This document shows, one piece after another, positions 18,583-28,084 of a stretch of DNA of 64,000 nucleotides. Each line of letters opens with the position of its first letter. Within the stretch, counting starts at the first letter, position 1. This stretch comes from an uncultured Clostridia bacterium (GTDB lineage: Bacteria > Bacillota > Clostridia > TANB77 > CAG-508), in NCBI GenBank assembly GCA_944388935.1, contig CALXKK010000001.1, positions 126,344 through 190,343 of the forward strand, in the 5' to 3' direction. The position numbers and the translations under genes are program-made. Below the pieces are notes generated by a model. The model made no database searches. It worked only from the letters and a program-made list of their open reading frames with translations, and was not told the DNA's origin.

Positions 18583-20894
18583 TATTCTCCTCTTTTTATT
18601 ATTTTCCTTATAAAAGGATATATGTGTAATTTCATAAGTACTACATAAATTGGATGTTTTATTTTATATTCTAAAGTATTTTCATAATAAATTTCTTTGT
18701 TTTCCTTTTTTTCTAACTTCCAATCAATATCAACATTTTTTAAATTGAATTCACGTGATAAATAAGAATACTCATCATGAGTACTTATAAAATATTTTGT
18801 GATTAATTCTTTTGTAATATCTATGTTGTTATGCATATTTTTAGCGTTTTCTACTTTAGTTTTGTTTGGACTTTCTTTTACATTTTCAAAGATTTTTTCC
18901 ATATTTTCTACCATATTATCAATAGTAAATCCATCTAAAATTCTTTTTCTTGCATTCTTTTTATAATATTCTAAATTATTTAACACTTTATTTATTCCAT
19001 CAACATATGGCACAACTTCTTTTTCTTCATAATCATAATTGAAGATTTCTTCCTCTTTCTGCAAGCAAGGTACTATCACACCAACATCTTTTGTTATTAA
19101 TTCCTTCTGTCCACCTACATCACATGAAACTACTGGAACTCCCATCGAAAGTGATTCATAAGCAGTTAGTGCTAATCCCTCCTTTATAGAACAATTAACA
19201 GTTAAATCACTGATAGCATATACATTTTCTGTATCTTTTACATTTCCTAAGAAGATCATATTATCTTCTACTTTAAATTTTTTCGCTTCTTTTTTCATTT
19301 GCCCTAATAAAGGTCCATCACCTGCTATAACAAATAAGAAATTGTCTCTTTTTTCTTTCAATTTTGCAATAATCCTTACCAATAAAAATGGCCTTTTTTG
19401 TTCAGATATTCTACATATGTAACTAATTATAAATTTTCCATTATTATTTATATTCATTTGCTCTAAAATTTTTTCTTTATTAAATTTACTTGGATCAAAA
19501 ATTTTTTCATCTACACCAATATAAACGGTTGAAACATCTTTTGGATCTCTTTTAAAATGATTTATTAAAACCTTTTCACTATTAGCATTACATACATAAG
19601 TTTTATCTATAACAGATGATACAGAACTTGAATCTCTAGAAAAGCCTCCGTTTCTATTATACCATTCTTCCATATGTACATAATCTATTATTGGAATCTC
19701 TGGATGTTTTACTTTTAAATATGGTAAAATGTTATATCCATATGTACTATTTGTATTAAATATAATATCTATATGCTCTTTTTCTATAATATAATTTACA
19801 AAGCTAGTCCAATATTTTCTATCAAGAAAAGTAGTTAAATCATATACTGTTGCTTCCTCTTCAAATAGCTGTCTCCATTCATTTTTATTAGGTTCAGTTG
19901 AAATAACTATAAAATTAAATTTGCTTTTATTACTTCTTTTTAATATATCTAAATTAAACTTGTCTGCTCCTCCCATTGTCATCCAAGGAATAATTAACAA
20001 GATATTAATTTTATTATTTTTCTCTTTTTTTGGAATAACTATATCATCAACTTTATCTACTATTTCTTCCCAATTATAATCCTCTTTAGGATATTGTATT
20101 CCTTTCTTTATTTTACTATAGCTTTTTTTTCTATCATCATCTATTTCTGAAACTATTTTGTTTACATATGACATTGCATTTTCTTTATTGTTTGCATGTG
20201 ATTGTTGTAGTTCACTCTCTTCTGCAGATTTTTTTCTGTACCAAAATCCTAGAAAATTCATCCTTACAGGAAACATCTCTGCTTTTATCATTTTTAACCA
20301 TAAGCACCAATCTTCGTATACATTCTTTTCTCTAATTTCAAATCCATTAACTTTTAAAAAAGCTTCTTTCCTAATCATAGCTGTCATTACAAGTATATTT
20401 TCTTTAATCTCTCTTTTTGGATGATACCCTTTTACCCAAGTAAATTCTTGACCATCAAAATTTATTGTATCAGCATATGCCCAAGATGCTTTTTTGTTTG
20501 TTTCCAATGTCCAATATGCACATTCTAAATATGTACTATTAATTAAGTCATCTGAATCTAAAAACACTAAATACTTACTTGTTTTACTTGTCTTTTTAGC
20601 GCCAAAATCTCTAGCTGCAGCCGGTCCTTCATTTTCTTTATGATAAACTTTAATTCTTTCATCTAATTTTTCAATATTATTTAGCTTTTCAATATCTTCT
20701 TTATTTGTCGAACCATCATCTATAATTATCCATTCAAAGTATGGGAATGTTTGATTTAATACACTATTAACTGTTGTATCTATGTATTTATTAGTATTAT
20801 AATATGGAGTTATTATACTAATAATTGGTTCTTTTTTTTCATAGTTTTCTTTTTCTTTTCTTTTTCTACCTGGGAATAAAGTATAATCTACCAT
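18582..20894 (-). CDS. Two-domain glycosyltransferase, GT2 fused to GT4
   Basis: This 770-residue protein carries two catalytic domains. The first is a GT-A domain of family 2 (about 22-280), with IISIITPYYNTNKYIDTTVN, IIDDGS and the DSDD motif (VFLDSDDLI). The second is a GT-B domain of family 4 (about 300-680), with MGGADKFNLDIL, ISEQKRP, GDGPLLGQMKK and the donor-site phrase SIKEGLALTAYESLSMGVPVV. It probably adds two successive sugars to the glycan before export. A lysine-rich tail of about 90 residues ends in a basic amphipathic stretch (LMKLHIYPFIRKIIKRGE) that may bind the membrane. It sits between the ATPase and permease genes, which supports a late step coupled to the exporter. Confidence 0.9.
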   Translation of the reverse strand: MVDYTLFPGRKRKEKENYEKKEPIISIITPYYNTNKYIDTTVNSVLNQTFPYFEWIIIDDGSTNKEDIEKLNNIEKLDERIKVYHKENEGPAAARDFGAKKTSKTSKYLVFLDSDDLINSTYLECAYWTLETNKKASWAYADTINFDGQEFTWVKGYHPKREIKENILVMTAMIRKEAFLKVNGFEIREKNVYEDWCLWLKMIKAEMFPVRMNFLGFWYRKKSAEESELQQSHANNKENAMSYVNKIVSEIDDDRKKSYSKIKKGIQYPKEDYNWEEIVDKVDDIVIPKKEKNNKINILLIIPWMTMGGADKFNLDILKRSNKSKFNFIVISTEPNKNEWRQLFEEEATVYDLTTFLDRKYWTSFVNYIIEKEHIDIIFNTNSTYGYNILPYLKVKHPEIPIIDYVHMEEWYNRNGGFSRDSSSVSSVIDKTYVCNANSEKVLINHFKRDPKDVSTVYIGVDEKIFDPSKFNKEKILEQMNINNNGKFIISYICRISEQKRPFLLVRIIAKLKEKRDNFLFVIAGDGPLLGQMKKEAKKFKVEDNMIFLGNVKDTENVYAISDLTVNCSIKEGLALTAYESLSMGVPVVSCDVGGQKELITKDVGVIVPCLQKEEEIFNYDYEEKEVVPYVDGINKVLNNLEYYKKNARKRILDGFTIDNMVENMEKIFENVKESPNKTKVENAKNMHNNIDITKELITKYFISTHDEYSYLSREFNLKNVDIDWKLEKKENKEIYYENTLEYKIKHPIYVVLMKLHIYPFIRKIIKRGE

Positions 20895-20910
20895 AATATC
20901 GTTATCCTTT

Positions 20911-21657
20911 CTACCTTGTTTCTTTTACATATTCATCTACAACTTCATTTGTATTTCCATCCATTTCTATTTTTCCATTGCGCAACCATATTGCTCTATC
21001 ACATAATCTTTTTACTGATTCCATACTATGTGATACAAAAACCATCGTTTTTCCTTCATCTTTTAATTCTTTCATTTTTTCCAAACACTTATTTTGGAAA
21101 TGTTCATCACCAACTGATAAAACCTCATCAAATAATAGAATATCTGCATCAACATTTATAGCAATAGAAAAAGCCAATCTCATATACATACCTGATGAAT
21201 ATGTCCTTACTGGATTATCTATATATGTTCCTAATTCTGAAAACTCAATTATTTGTTCCAATCTATTATCAATCTCTTTTTTAGTTAGACCAAATATAGA
21301 AGCATTAAAATATATATTTTCTCTACCTGAAAAATCAGGATGGAAACCAGCACCTAATTCCAATAAAGATGTTAATTTTCCATTAATTTTAATAGTACCT
21401 TTATTAGGATAAATTATTTTTGTCATTAATTTTAAAAGTGTTGATTTTCCACTTCCATTTGTTCCTATTAAAGCTACAACTTCACCTTCTTTAATTTTTA
21501 AGTTGATTCCTTTTAAAACTTCTCTTTTTTCTTTTCTATTTCTAGAAAATAAAAATAGAATTTTTTCTTTTAAAGTATTAGCTTTATCTAAATATACATT
21601 AAAAGTTTTATAAACATTATCTACAATTATTTTATAATCGTCTTCGTTTTCTTTCAT
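20911..21657 (-). CDS. ABC polysaccharide exporter ATPase (Wzt/TagH-like, short form)
   Basis: This 248-residue ATPase has Walker A GTNGSGKST at 65-73, the exporter-specific phrase SLLELGAGFHPDFSGRENIY, the signature YSSGM at 153-157, Walker B DILLFDE at 172-178, and the H-loop FVSHSM. It lacks the C-terminal carbohydrate-binding domain of long Wzt proteins, so chain length is probably not sensed by this subunit. It powers export of the glycan with the permease at 17803-18582. AGGAG lies 9 bases before the ATG. The fusion glycosyltransferase starts 16 bases after its stop, so translation is probably coupled along this part of the operon. Confidence 0.95.
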   Translation of the reverse strand: MKENEDDYKIIVDNVYKTFNVYLDKANTLKEKILFLFSRNRKEKREVLKGINLKIKEGEVVALIGTNGSGKSTLLKLMTKIIYPNKGTIKINGKLTSLLELGAGFHPDFSGRENIYFNASIFGLTKKEIDNRLEQIIEFSELGTYIDNPVRTYSSGMYMRLAFSIAINVDADILLFDEVLSVGDEHFQNKCLEKMKELKDEGKTMVFVSHSMESVKRLCDRAIWLRNGKIEMDGNTNEVVDEYVKETR

Positions 21658-21703
21658 ATTTGCATTCTCCTTCTCGGTAATTATAACATAAGCCTTTTAA
21701 AAA

Positions 21704-24226
21704 TCAACAATTTTTTCCTTTAATTTTATTAATCATATTACCAATTTTATTTGTATATTTCCATCTCTTACTATTATAAATTCTTTGAAGTTCATCATAA
21801 TTATTCTTACTTTCAGTCTGGACCCTTTGTAATTCTTTGTTTTTTTCTTCTATTGATATATCTCTTAAATTTATTTGTCCTTTTAAATATTTAATTTCTT
21901 CATTTTTATCTTCAATTTCCTTATTTAAATTTTCCATATTTAATGTATTTATAGTTGTATAAATTTCATTTCTTTTTATCATTTCAAAAAATTGGTCTCT
22001 TTTTTTAGTATACTTAACAGATGAAGTAAGACATAGATTTACTCTTAATATACTTTCAAATGTTGTTTCTTTATAATTTACTCTATCTTTTATTTTTTCA
22101 AATATTCTTCTACCTTTTTCAGAATTTATTATAAGTGCTGATATCCCTTTATCATCATCAAATTCTGGAAATACATTTTCTACTCCCCAATAATCTCCTA
22201 TAATAATATCTGCACTATTTTTCCTGCTAAATCTCATTTCACAATTATAGCAAGACTCTCTTAAAAAATAATTTCTTAAAAATCCTTTCATATAAGTATC
22301 TTGAGTAAATGGTATTATTTTTCTATTACCATCTTCATAGATATATTCAATTAAATAATTATGCCAACCTTTCTCTTTATTTCTAAAATTAATATGAGTT
22401 ATTTTCTTTTCATCATAATTTTGAATCTCATTTAAATATCTTTTAAATACCTCTGGACTAGGTACTCCATGACATATTATAGAAATACAAATCAAATTAT
22501 CATATTCTTTACCCAAAAATGATTTTAATCCTTCTATTTGGCAAGGTGTACCTGTAAACATCACCTTTATATCATTTTTCAAATCATCCTTTACCTTTTT
22601 GTATATATCTCCAACTTCACTTTGTACATACTTTGACCCCATTATTTTATATAAGTCTTTTTCATTATCTATTCTAATGTGCTTTGCAATTTTATCTTCT
22701 AAAGCAACTCCATATACAACTCCATTATTCTTTAATATTTCTTTAGATAATAAAGCTACCATACCTCCTGATGAGCTTTTTTCTCTATCATCTTCATTCT
22801 TACTTTTTGTAGCATAAAAACTTACATTTTCTAATTTATTCTTATATACCTTATTTACTGGACAAATTCTTTTGCACAAATTACATCTGGTACATTTTTC
22901 ATCATCAATTTCTGGATATTTAAATCCATCATATCTTTCAACTAATTTTATAGCATGGTTAGGACAAATATTCACACATGCCATACATCCTGTACATCCA
23001 TTTTTACTTGTTATATACTTCTTATCTAAAGCATCTAATTTTTTCAACATTATATTTACTAAATTTTCTGTTTCTTCTTTGTATAAAGGCATTTTATTTT
23101 TTAAGATTTCTTTTATTTTATCTTCATTATTCATTATATACTTAAATTTTTCTAACAATAATTCTGGCGTTATTTTATCTACAGGTATTACATAATTTTC
23201 ATAGTCACCAAATAAATCTTTTGCAATTCCTTTAGATTTAACACTATATCCAATAACTAATGTTGGAACAATGCTAGAATATCCTGCAATACTTGCATGA
23301 GTTCTAGCAGCAATTAAATAATCACAATTTGATATAACATATTTTAACTCTTGACAATTATATATTCTATCTTCTAAAACATATATTCTATCCTCATCCT
23401 TATATAAATCTTTAATCATTTTTAATGAATCCAAATCATTATTACCTTTTATATAAACATGTGGAATTAAACAAATATTATAATCTGTATCTTTTAAAAT
23501 TGAATCAATTAAAGCTTTAAAGCTATCTAAAATATGATTTGCATCTTCTGTATACTGAGAAATTAAAGGACTAATATTAATTCCTAAAACTTTTTTGTTT
23601 TCTTTAAATATATTTGGTAACTCTATTTTTGTTGTTTCTAAAGAAAACGCTGTATCTGGTACTAATACTAATCTTTCTTTTTCTACATATTTAGATAATG
23701 CATTATATGTTAAAGTTTCTCTAGCCATTATTAAATCATAAGATTTTAAATCTCTTATCATTTCATCAGACTCTATTTTTTCAAATAAAGAAGTACACCA
23801 AAACACATTTTTTTTGCTTTTTTCTTTTACCTCTTTGTTGATTGTATATATCCAATTAGGTTCCCCGTAGCAATAATTATCTCCACCAACATGTATGCAT
23901 ATATCTGCATTTTCAATTTCTTTTATACAATCTTTTTCATATATCTTTTCAAAATTAGTATAGTCAAAAGGTATGGTCTTATAGTATGCTAATTTTTTCT
24001 TTTCATCCTCTGTTAACTCATCTTCTTTATAATAACCTTTTACATACTTAGTAATAATATTATTATAAGATTTTTGGTCGTTCATATCATTTGTAGATAA
24101 TATAATTTCACCATCACATTTTTTTCTTATCTTTTTAATAGTTGTATTAACTATTGCTTCACAACCTTTATTTAAAAACGAACCTTCTCCATATAATAGA
24201 AAATTAATTTTTCTTTTTTCTTGCAT
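21704..24226 (-). CDS. Fusion of polysaccharide pyruvyltransferase and FrhB-type iron-sulfur flavoprotein domains
   Basis: This 840-residue protein has three parts. Residues 1 to about 390 form a polysaccharide pyruvyltransferase fold (FLLYGEGSFLNKGCEAIVN, ADICIHVGGDNYCYG, LIAARTHASIAGYSS). Residues about 405-460 carry two 4Fe-4S motifs (CTGCMACVNICP at about 408 and CTRCNLCKRICP at about 445). Residues about 470-735 match the N and C domains of coenzyme F420 hydrogenase/dehydrogenase beta, with SSSGGMVALLS, FTGTPCQIEGL and IGDYWG. The last 90 residues form a coiled coil. The two halves are often separate neighbouring genes in polysaccharide loci. The pyruvyl half would ketalate a sugar; the redox half has no settled function there. 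Both catalytic cores look intact. Confidence 0.9.
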   Translation of the reverse strand: MQEKRKINFLLYGEGSFLNKGCEAIVNTTIKKIRKKCDGEIILSTNDMNDQKSYNNIITKYVKGYYKEDELTEDEKKKLAYYKTIPFDYTNFEKIYEKDCIKEIENADICIHVGGDNYCYGEPNWIYTINKEVKEKSKKNVFWCTSLFEKIESDEMIRDLKSYDLIMARETLTYNALSKYVEKERLVLVPDTAFSLETTKIELPNIFKENKKVLGINISPLISQYTEDANHILDSFKALIDSILKDTDYNICLIPHVYIKGNNDLDSLKMIKDLYKDEDRIYVLEDRIYNCQELKYVISNCDYLIAARTHASIAGYSSIVPTLVIGYSVKSKGIAKDLFGDYENYVIPVDKITPELLLEKFKYIMNNEDKIKEILKNKMPLYKEETENLVNIMLKKLDALDKKYITSKNGCTGCMACVNICPNHAIKLVERYDGFKYPEIDDEKCTRCNLCKRICPVNKVYKNKLENVSFYATKSKNEDDREKSSSGGMVALLSKEILKNNGVVYGVALEDKIAKHIRIDNEKDLYKIMGSKYVQSEVGDIYKKVKDDLKNDIKVMFTGTPCQIEGLKSFLGKEYDNLICISIICHGVPSPEVFKRYLNEIQNYDEKKITHINFRNKEKGWHNYLIEYIYEDGNRKIIPFTQDTYMKGFLRNYFLRESCYNCEMRFSRKNSADIIIGDYWGVENVFPEFDDDKGISALIINSEKGRRIFEKIKDRVNYKETTFESILRVNLCLTSSVKYTKKRDQFFEMIKRNEIYTTINTLNMENLNKEIEDKNEEIKYLKGQINLRDISIEEKNKELQRVQTESKNNYDELQRIYNSKRWKYTNKIGNMINKIKGKNC

Positions 24227-24429
24227 AAATTCCCTCCAATATATTATTTATGTTTTAAAAACTTTCCCTTTAATCTTCATTCAAATGATATATCTAAATT
24301 TTATATAATCTTTCTCCCTTGTGTTATATCTATTTTAATTTTTTTCTTTGATATCAATAATCTTTGATGCAATATATTTTTATCTTACAAATCTGCCTTT
24401 AATAAGGTTTTAAAATGGATTATTTGCTC

Positions 24430-25317
24430 CTACCTAAACCTCTTCTTCGTCATAACAAATCCTGGCACAAATAGCACCACTATCAATATCTTATTTAGCA
24501 ATCCTTTTACATCTTTTAAAAGATCTTTCCTTTTTGTTAAAGTCGCAAACAATATATAATGTTTAATTATATATAATCTCTTTTTAAAAGGAACGCCTAC
24601 CATATCGTGTTCTGTAAGTATATCTTGAAAATACTTAAAATATCCTCTAGGATTTCTTTTAAACTGTTTTTTAATGTTTTTAGAATATCCATCTTTTTGA
24701 TATTCGCAAATCATTATAGGCTCATTATAACATTTTATTTTGTATTTTAAATCCATTTTGTGATACATGCTGGCTTCTGTTACAAAGTTCTCATTTTCTT
24801 CTAATTCATATTTGTAATGTTTTCTTTTTTCTGTAAAAAATGCAATTGCTTTTTCTCCGTCTTCCAATTCCTTAAAATACAAGTCAAACATTGTTGTTCT
24901 TTCATTTTTAAATTCTTGTCCGATGTTCTCTCCCTTTTGATCATATTTTAAAAAGCATAATCCATATAAATCCTTTTCATATTGACTTTCTTCATATGCA
25001 CTTTTTATATATAAAAAAGCATCCTCTGTAAAATAATCATCGGAATCACACTCTATTACTAAATCACCAGTAACATATTCCATTAAATGATTTATGGCTG
25101 CCATTTTGCCTTGATTTACTTGTTTTAAATATTTTATATATATTCTATTTTCGTCTCTTATTTTGCTAATTATATTTTCCGTTTCATCTTTAGAGCCATC
25201 ATCCATAATTAGCCATTCTACCTCTACACCAGAATTTAAGTTTGCTAATATGCTTTCATATAGTCTTTTTAAAAATTCTGCTCTATTAAAAGTTGCTGTT
25301 AATATCGATAGTTTCAT
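24430..25317 (-). CDS. Family 2 glycosyltransferase
   Basis: This protein of about 295 residues begins KLSILTATFNRAEFLKRLYE, has LIMDDGSKDETENII for nucleotide binding, and the acidic motif ECDSDDYF. It belongs to the GT-A, family 2 group that adds single sugars to wall polysaccharide or capsule repeats. The C-terminus is hydrophobic and basic (KILIVVLFVPGFVMTKKRFR), suggesting membrane association. An in-frame TTG at 25371 would lengthen the protein, but the ATG at 25317 fits the family start. Its ribosome site is poor: AAAAAGG abuts the ATG and AGAGG lies about 16 bases upstream, so translation may be weak. About 200 gene-free bases precede the next gene downstream. Confidence 0.88.
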   Translation of the reverse strand: MKLSILTATFNRAEFLKRLYESILANLNSGVEVEWLIMDDGSKDETENIISKIRDENRIYIKYLKQVNQGKMAAINHLMEYVTGDLVIECDSDDYFTEDAFLYIKSAYEESQYEKDLYGLCFLKYDQKGENIGQEFKNERTTMFDLYFKELEDGEKAIAFFTEKRKHYKYELEENENFVTEASMYHKMDLKYKIKCYNEPIMICEYQKDGYSKNIKKQFKRNPRGYFKYFQDILTEHDMVGVPFKKRLYIIKHYILFATLTKRKDLLKDVKGLLNKILIVVLFVPGFVMTKKRFR

Positions 25318-25402
25318 CCTTTTTGCTTCACATCCTCTATTTTTACTTATGCTGAAGTTTGCCTCAGCCAATAAATTGTATTACTGTGCGATTCCACACT
25401 TT

Positions 25403-26545
25403 CTATACATCAATAGTTTTTACTTCTTCTTCCAAAAGCTTTTCTAATCTTGTTATAATTTTGCTATTGTCATATTCTTCTTGCTTTTCAGAAAAGCCTG
25501 TCTTTTTCTTTCGAATTATTTCTTTAAGCTCATTATATATTGCTTTTTCGTTATTTTCTACAATTACTGAATTGCTATAATTCTCTACTGCTTCTCTTGC
25601 TGCGGTGTCTGTTATTATTATTGGTTTTCCTAATATTTTTGCCTCTTCTATTACCATTCCATACCCTTCAAATTCAGAAAGCAAGCAGAAGAAGTTGGCT
25701 TGTTTCATATATGGATATGGATTCTCTTTTTTGCCTAAAAGATGGAATGTTTCTTCTACTTTTGCATTTTCTATTTGTTTTTCTAAACTTTCTCTTTCTG
25801 GTCCATCTCCTATTACGTAGAATTTATGTTTAAATCCTTTGTCTATTAGTCTTTTATGTACTCTAATAATTCTATCTATTGCTTTTTGTTTTGTAAGTCT
25901 TGCAACAGTTAAAAAGCATACTGTGTCTGTATTTAGATTGTCTGATACTTGTTCTTTTGCTCCTTCTATAACGTTTTCTGGGTTTATGTAATTATATATA
26001 ACTCTTTTGTGTACCGGTTGTAAATATTCATCTCTTACATCTTTGTATATTTCGTTAAATTTATCTCTGTTATCTTTGCTTACAAATACTAAAGTTTGAT
26101 ATTTTCCATATGTTTTTTTGTCTATAGCGATTTTTATTTTTGCTTTTAAATCTTTTCCAAATACTTTTGTAATATCATTATGTATCCAAGCAATCTTTCT
26201 TGTATTAGGATTCCTTACTCCAAATAGCCTTGTTATTGGCCCTTCCAAAAAGGCTATTTCTATGTCATAATCTCCTTTAACATACTTTTTATAAAAGTGT
26301 TTTTTAAATAAAAGTAATTTTAAAGCTGTTGACTTTTTCTTAAAATTTGTCATGTCATTAAATTGGAAATCATATATAGTTTTTAGTTTTACTTTTGAAT
26401 TTAGCTTTTTTTCGAATTCTCCTTTTGCATATATTGTAAGTATTGTAACATCATATTTTTCGCTTAATTTGTTTGCTAAATCAACTAAAACTTTTTCTGC
26501 CCCTCCTAAAGTTAGGCTTGTTATTCCAAACAATATTTTTTTCAT
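25403..26545 (-). CDS. Family 4 glycosyltransferase
   Basis: This 380-residue GT-B protein has the N-terminal phrase LFGITSLTLGGAEKVLVDLAN, the linker YNYINPENV, and the donor-binding half with TVARLTKQKAIDRIIRVHKRL, GDGPERESLE and the EX7E region LLSEFEGYGMVIEEAKILGKP. It is a retaining transferase that extends the undecaprenyl-linked glycan from a nucleotide sugar in the cytoplasm. It lies between the Wzy-like membrane protein and the GT2 at 24430 in the same operon. The closest relative in the window is the 30075-31157 protein, which shares the GGAE/GGIE opening and the NPYPYM/NPYPYY phrase. Sugar specificity cannot be read from sequence. Confidence 0.92.
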   Translation of the reverse strand: MKKILFGITSLTLGGAEKVLVDLANKLSEKYDVTILTIYAKGEFEKKLNSKVKLKTIYDFQFNDMTNFKKKSTALKLLLFKKHFYKKYVKGDYDIEIAFLEGPITRLFGVRNPNTRKIAWIHNDITKVFGKDLKAKIKIAIDKKTYGKYQTLVFVSKDNRDKFNEIYKDVRDEYLQPVHKRVIYNYINPENVIEGAKEQVSDNLNTDTVCFLTVARLTKQKAIDRIIRVHKRLIDKGFKHKFYVIGDGPERESLEKQIENAKVEETFHLLGKKENPYPYMKQANFFCLLSEFEGYGMVIEEAKILGKPIIITDTAAREAVENYSNSVIVENNEKAIYNELKEIIRKKKTGFSEKQEEYDNSKIITRLEKLLEEEVKTIDV

Positions 26546-26565
26546 TTAACTCTCCCTACTTTATA

Positions 26566-26592
26566 CAGCTACCAAATCTAAGATTTGCACTG
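26566..26592 (-). repeat. Hairpin repeat spanning the stop codon of the Wzy-like gene
   Basis: On the minus strand this reads CAGTGCAAATCTTAGATTTG followed by GTAGCTG: an AAATC/GATTT stem with a TTA loop inside a CAG/CTG pair. The TAG stop of the 26578-28020 gene lies in it. A similar element occurs at 34277-34307 with different bases next to the core stem. Confidence 0.5.
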
Positions 26593-28020
26593 TTGCTTAA
26601 TATAAAAGATCTTATTAATTAATAGTGCGCATATAACTGCAATCATCGTACTTGTTGACATATTAAAGAATACATATCCTGAAAATACTGATATTGCAAA
26701 TGCTAGCCCTATACCTAAAACATACATTATGTATTCGCGGTCAATATTTTTAAATCTTTTTATTCCAAAATATAGTCCATAAATGAATATTGCCAAAAAT
26801 GGTCCAAAATATAATAAAAATCCTACTATTCCAAAGTTAAATAAAAATGCGGGTATGTCCATTTCTAAAACAAGTTCTCTAAATTGATTCATATATCCGT
26901 TTCCAAAAATTATTAATAATGGATTTGCTTGATTTTTTACTAGAAGTGTATTGTATATTAATTGTTGCATACGTTGGTCATTATTGCTTATATTCCATTT
27001 GTTTGCTATATCATATAATTCTAATACTGACTTTTTTTGTGCCTCGTTCATATAAGTATCTTCGATTTCTCCATTATCTATTTTCTGCTTAATTTCCATT
27101 AAACTTCCTGTTATGTGTGCTTGCTCATTTGTTGATGTATCTACAATGTCGCCTTCTATATCTTTTAAGTGCTTTCTTCTTTCTAATGTGTTTGAGCCTA
27201 CAACACCAACAACTGCTACAACTGCTACAATTGCAATTATTCCACAGGCTACAAATTTTTTATTTACTTTGTTATTGCTTATTAATTTTCCTACTATTTC
27301 TGCAAATACAAAAGCAACTAAAGCTATTACAAATCCAAATAGTCCTACCCTTGTTCCAATTAACATACATAGGAATATTCCCATTATAATTATTTCGCCT
27401 ATAATAATTTTTCTGTATTCTTTGTCCGTAGTACTTAGCAAAACGAAGATTGAAAGTGTTAATACTGCACTAATACTGTTACCAGATTCAAACCAACCTT
27501 TTAAACCTGTTCCTTCTATATATGTAGTTGATGATGTATTAGTTATAATTGATAATAATATTGATGCTATATATATTGAAACTGATGAGATAACAGCTCT
27601 TTGTAATTTACTTTTGTCTTTATCTTTGAACACATAAGCATATACAAATAATATTATTATCATAAATGTGTAATTCATTACATATTGCATTTCATGCACT
27701 ACATTACTATAGCTAAATCCTGTATTTGCTGTGTTAAATAATAATAAATGAGCCAAAGCATAAATTCCATAAATTAATGCTACTATAAACATTCTTAATT
27801 TGTGTTTACTTTTTATAAATAAATCTATTATAACTATTAGCGGTATTATCGGTCTTAGTATTGTAGATGGCGAAATGCTTGTATTAAAAGTATTTCTAAA
27901 AACGAAACTTATTATATCAAATACTGGACACAATATTACAAATACAACTAATAAATTTTCTGATAAATTTTCTAGATTAAGTTTTCTTTTTGGTTTTGCT
28001 TCAGTTTTTAATTTTTCCAT
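26578..28020 (-). CDS. Wzy/WaaL-like O-antigen polymerase or ligase family membrane protein
   Basis: This 480-residue protein has about twelve hydrophobic helices and one large extracytoplasmic loop (about 270-390) containing NDQRMQQLIYNTLLVKNQ, as in polymerases and ligases of the Wzy/WaaL group. The N-terminus is cytoplasmic and lysine-rich. Helical segments carry GTRVGLFGFV, a conserved Arg-containing turn of the group. Because the locus also has an ABC exporter, which needs no Wzy, this protein may instead attach the exported glycan to peptidoglycan or to another acceptor. No Wzx flippase is seen in the window. Its stop codon lies within a hairpin shared with another site. Function is assigned by topology only. 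Confidence 0.8.
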   Translation of the reverse strand: MEKLKTEAKPKRKLNLENLSENLLVVFVILCPVFDIISFVFRNTFNTSISPSTILRPIIPLIVIIDLFIKSKHKLRMFIVALIYGIYALAHLLLFNTANTGFSYSNVVHEMQYVMNYTFMIIILFVYAYVFKDKDKSKLQRAVISSVSIYIASILLSIITNTSSTTYIEGTGLKGWFESGNSISAVLTLSIFVLLSTTDKEYRKIIIGEIIIMGIFLCMLIGTRVGLFGFVIALVAFVFAEIVGKLISNNKVNKKFVACGIIAIVAVVAVVGVVGSNTLERRKHLKDIEGDIVDTSTNEQAHITGSLMEIKQKIDNGEIEDTYMNEAQKKSVLELYDIANKWNISNNDQRMQQLIYNTLLVKNQANPLLIIFGNGYMNQFRELVLEMDIPAFLFNFGIVGFLLYFGPFLAIFIYGLYFGIKRFKNIDREYIMYVLGIGLAFAISVFSGYVFFNMSTSTMIAVICALLINKIFYIKQQCKS

Positions 28021-28084
28021 AAATTCTCCTTCTATTTTTTACTTTTGCCATTTAAGATTTTGATAAAAATTTATACCTTCAATC

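Noticed and set aside
27113-27637. 174-codon open frame on the plus strand opposite the Wzy-like gene
   Set aside because: It has no ribosome site, its composition mirrors the hydrophobic membrane gene on the other strand, and the minus-strand frame has clear family features.
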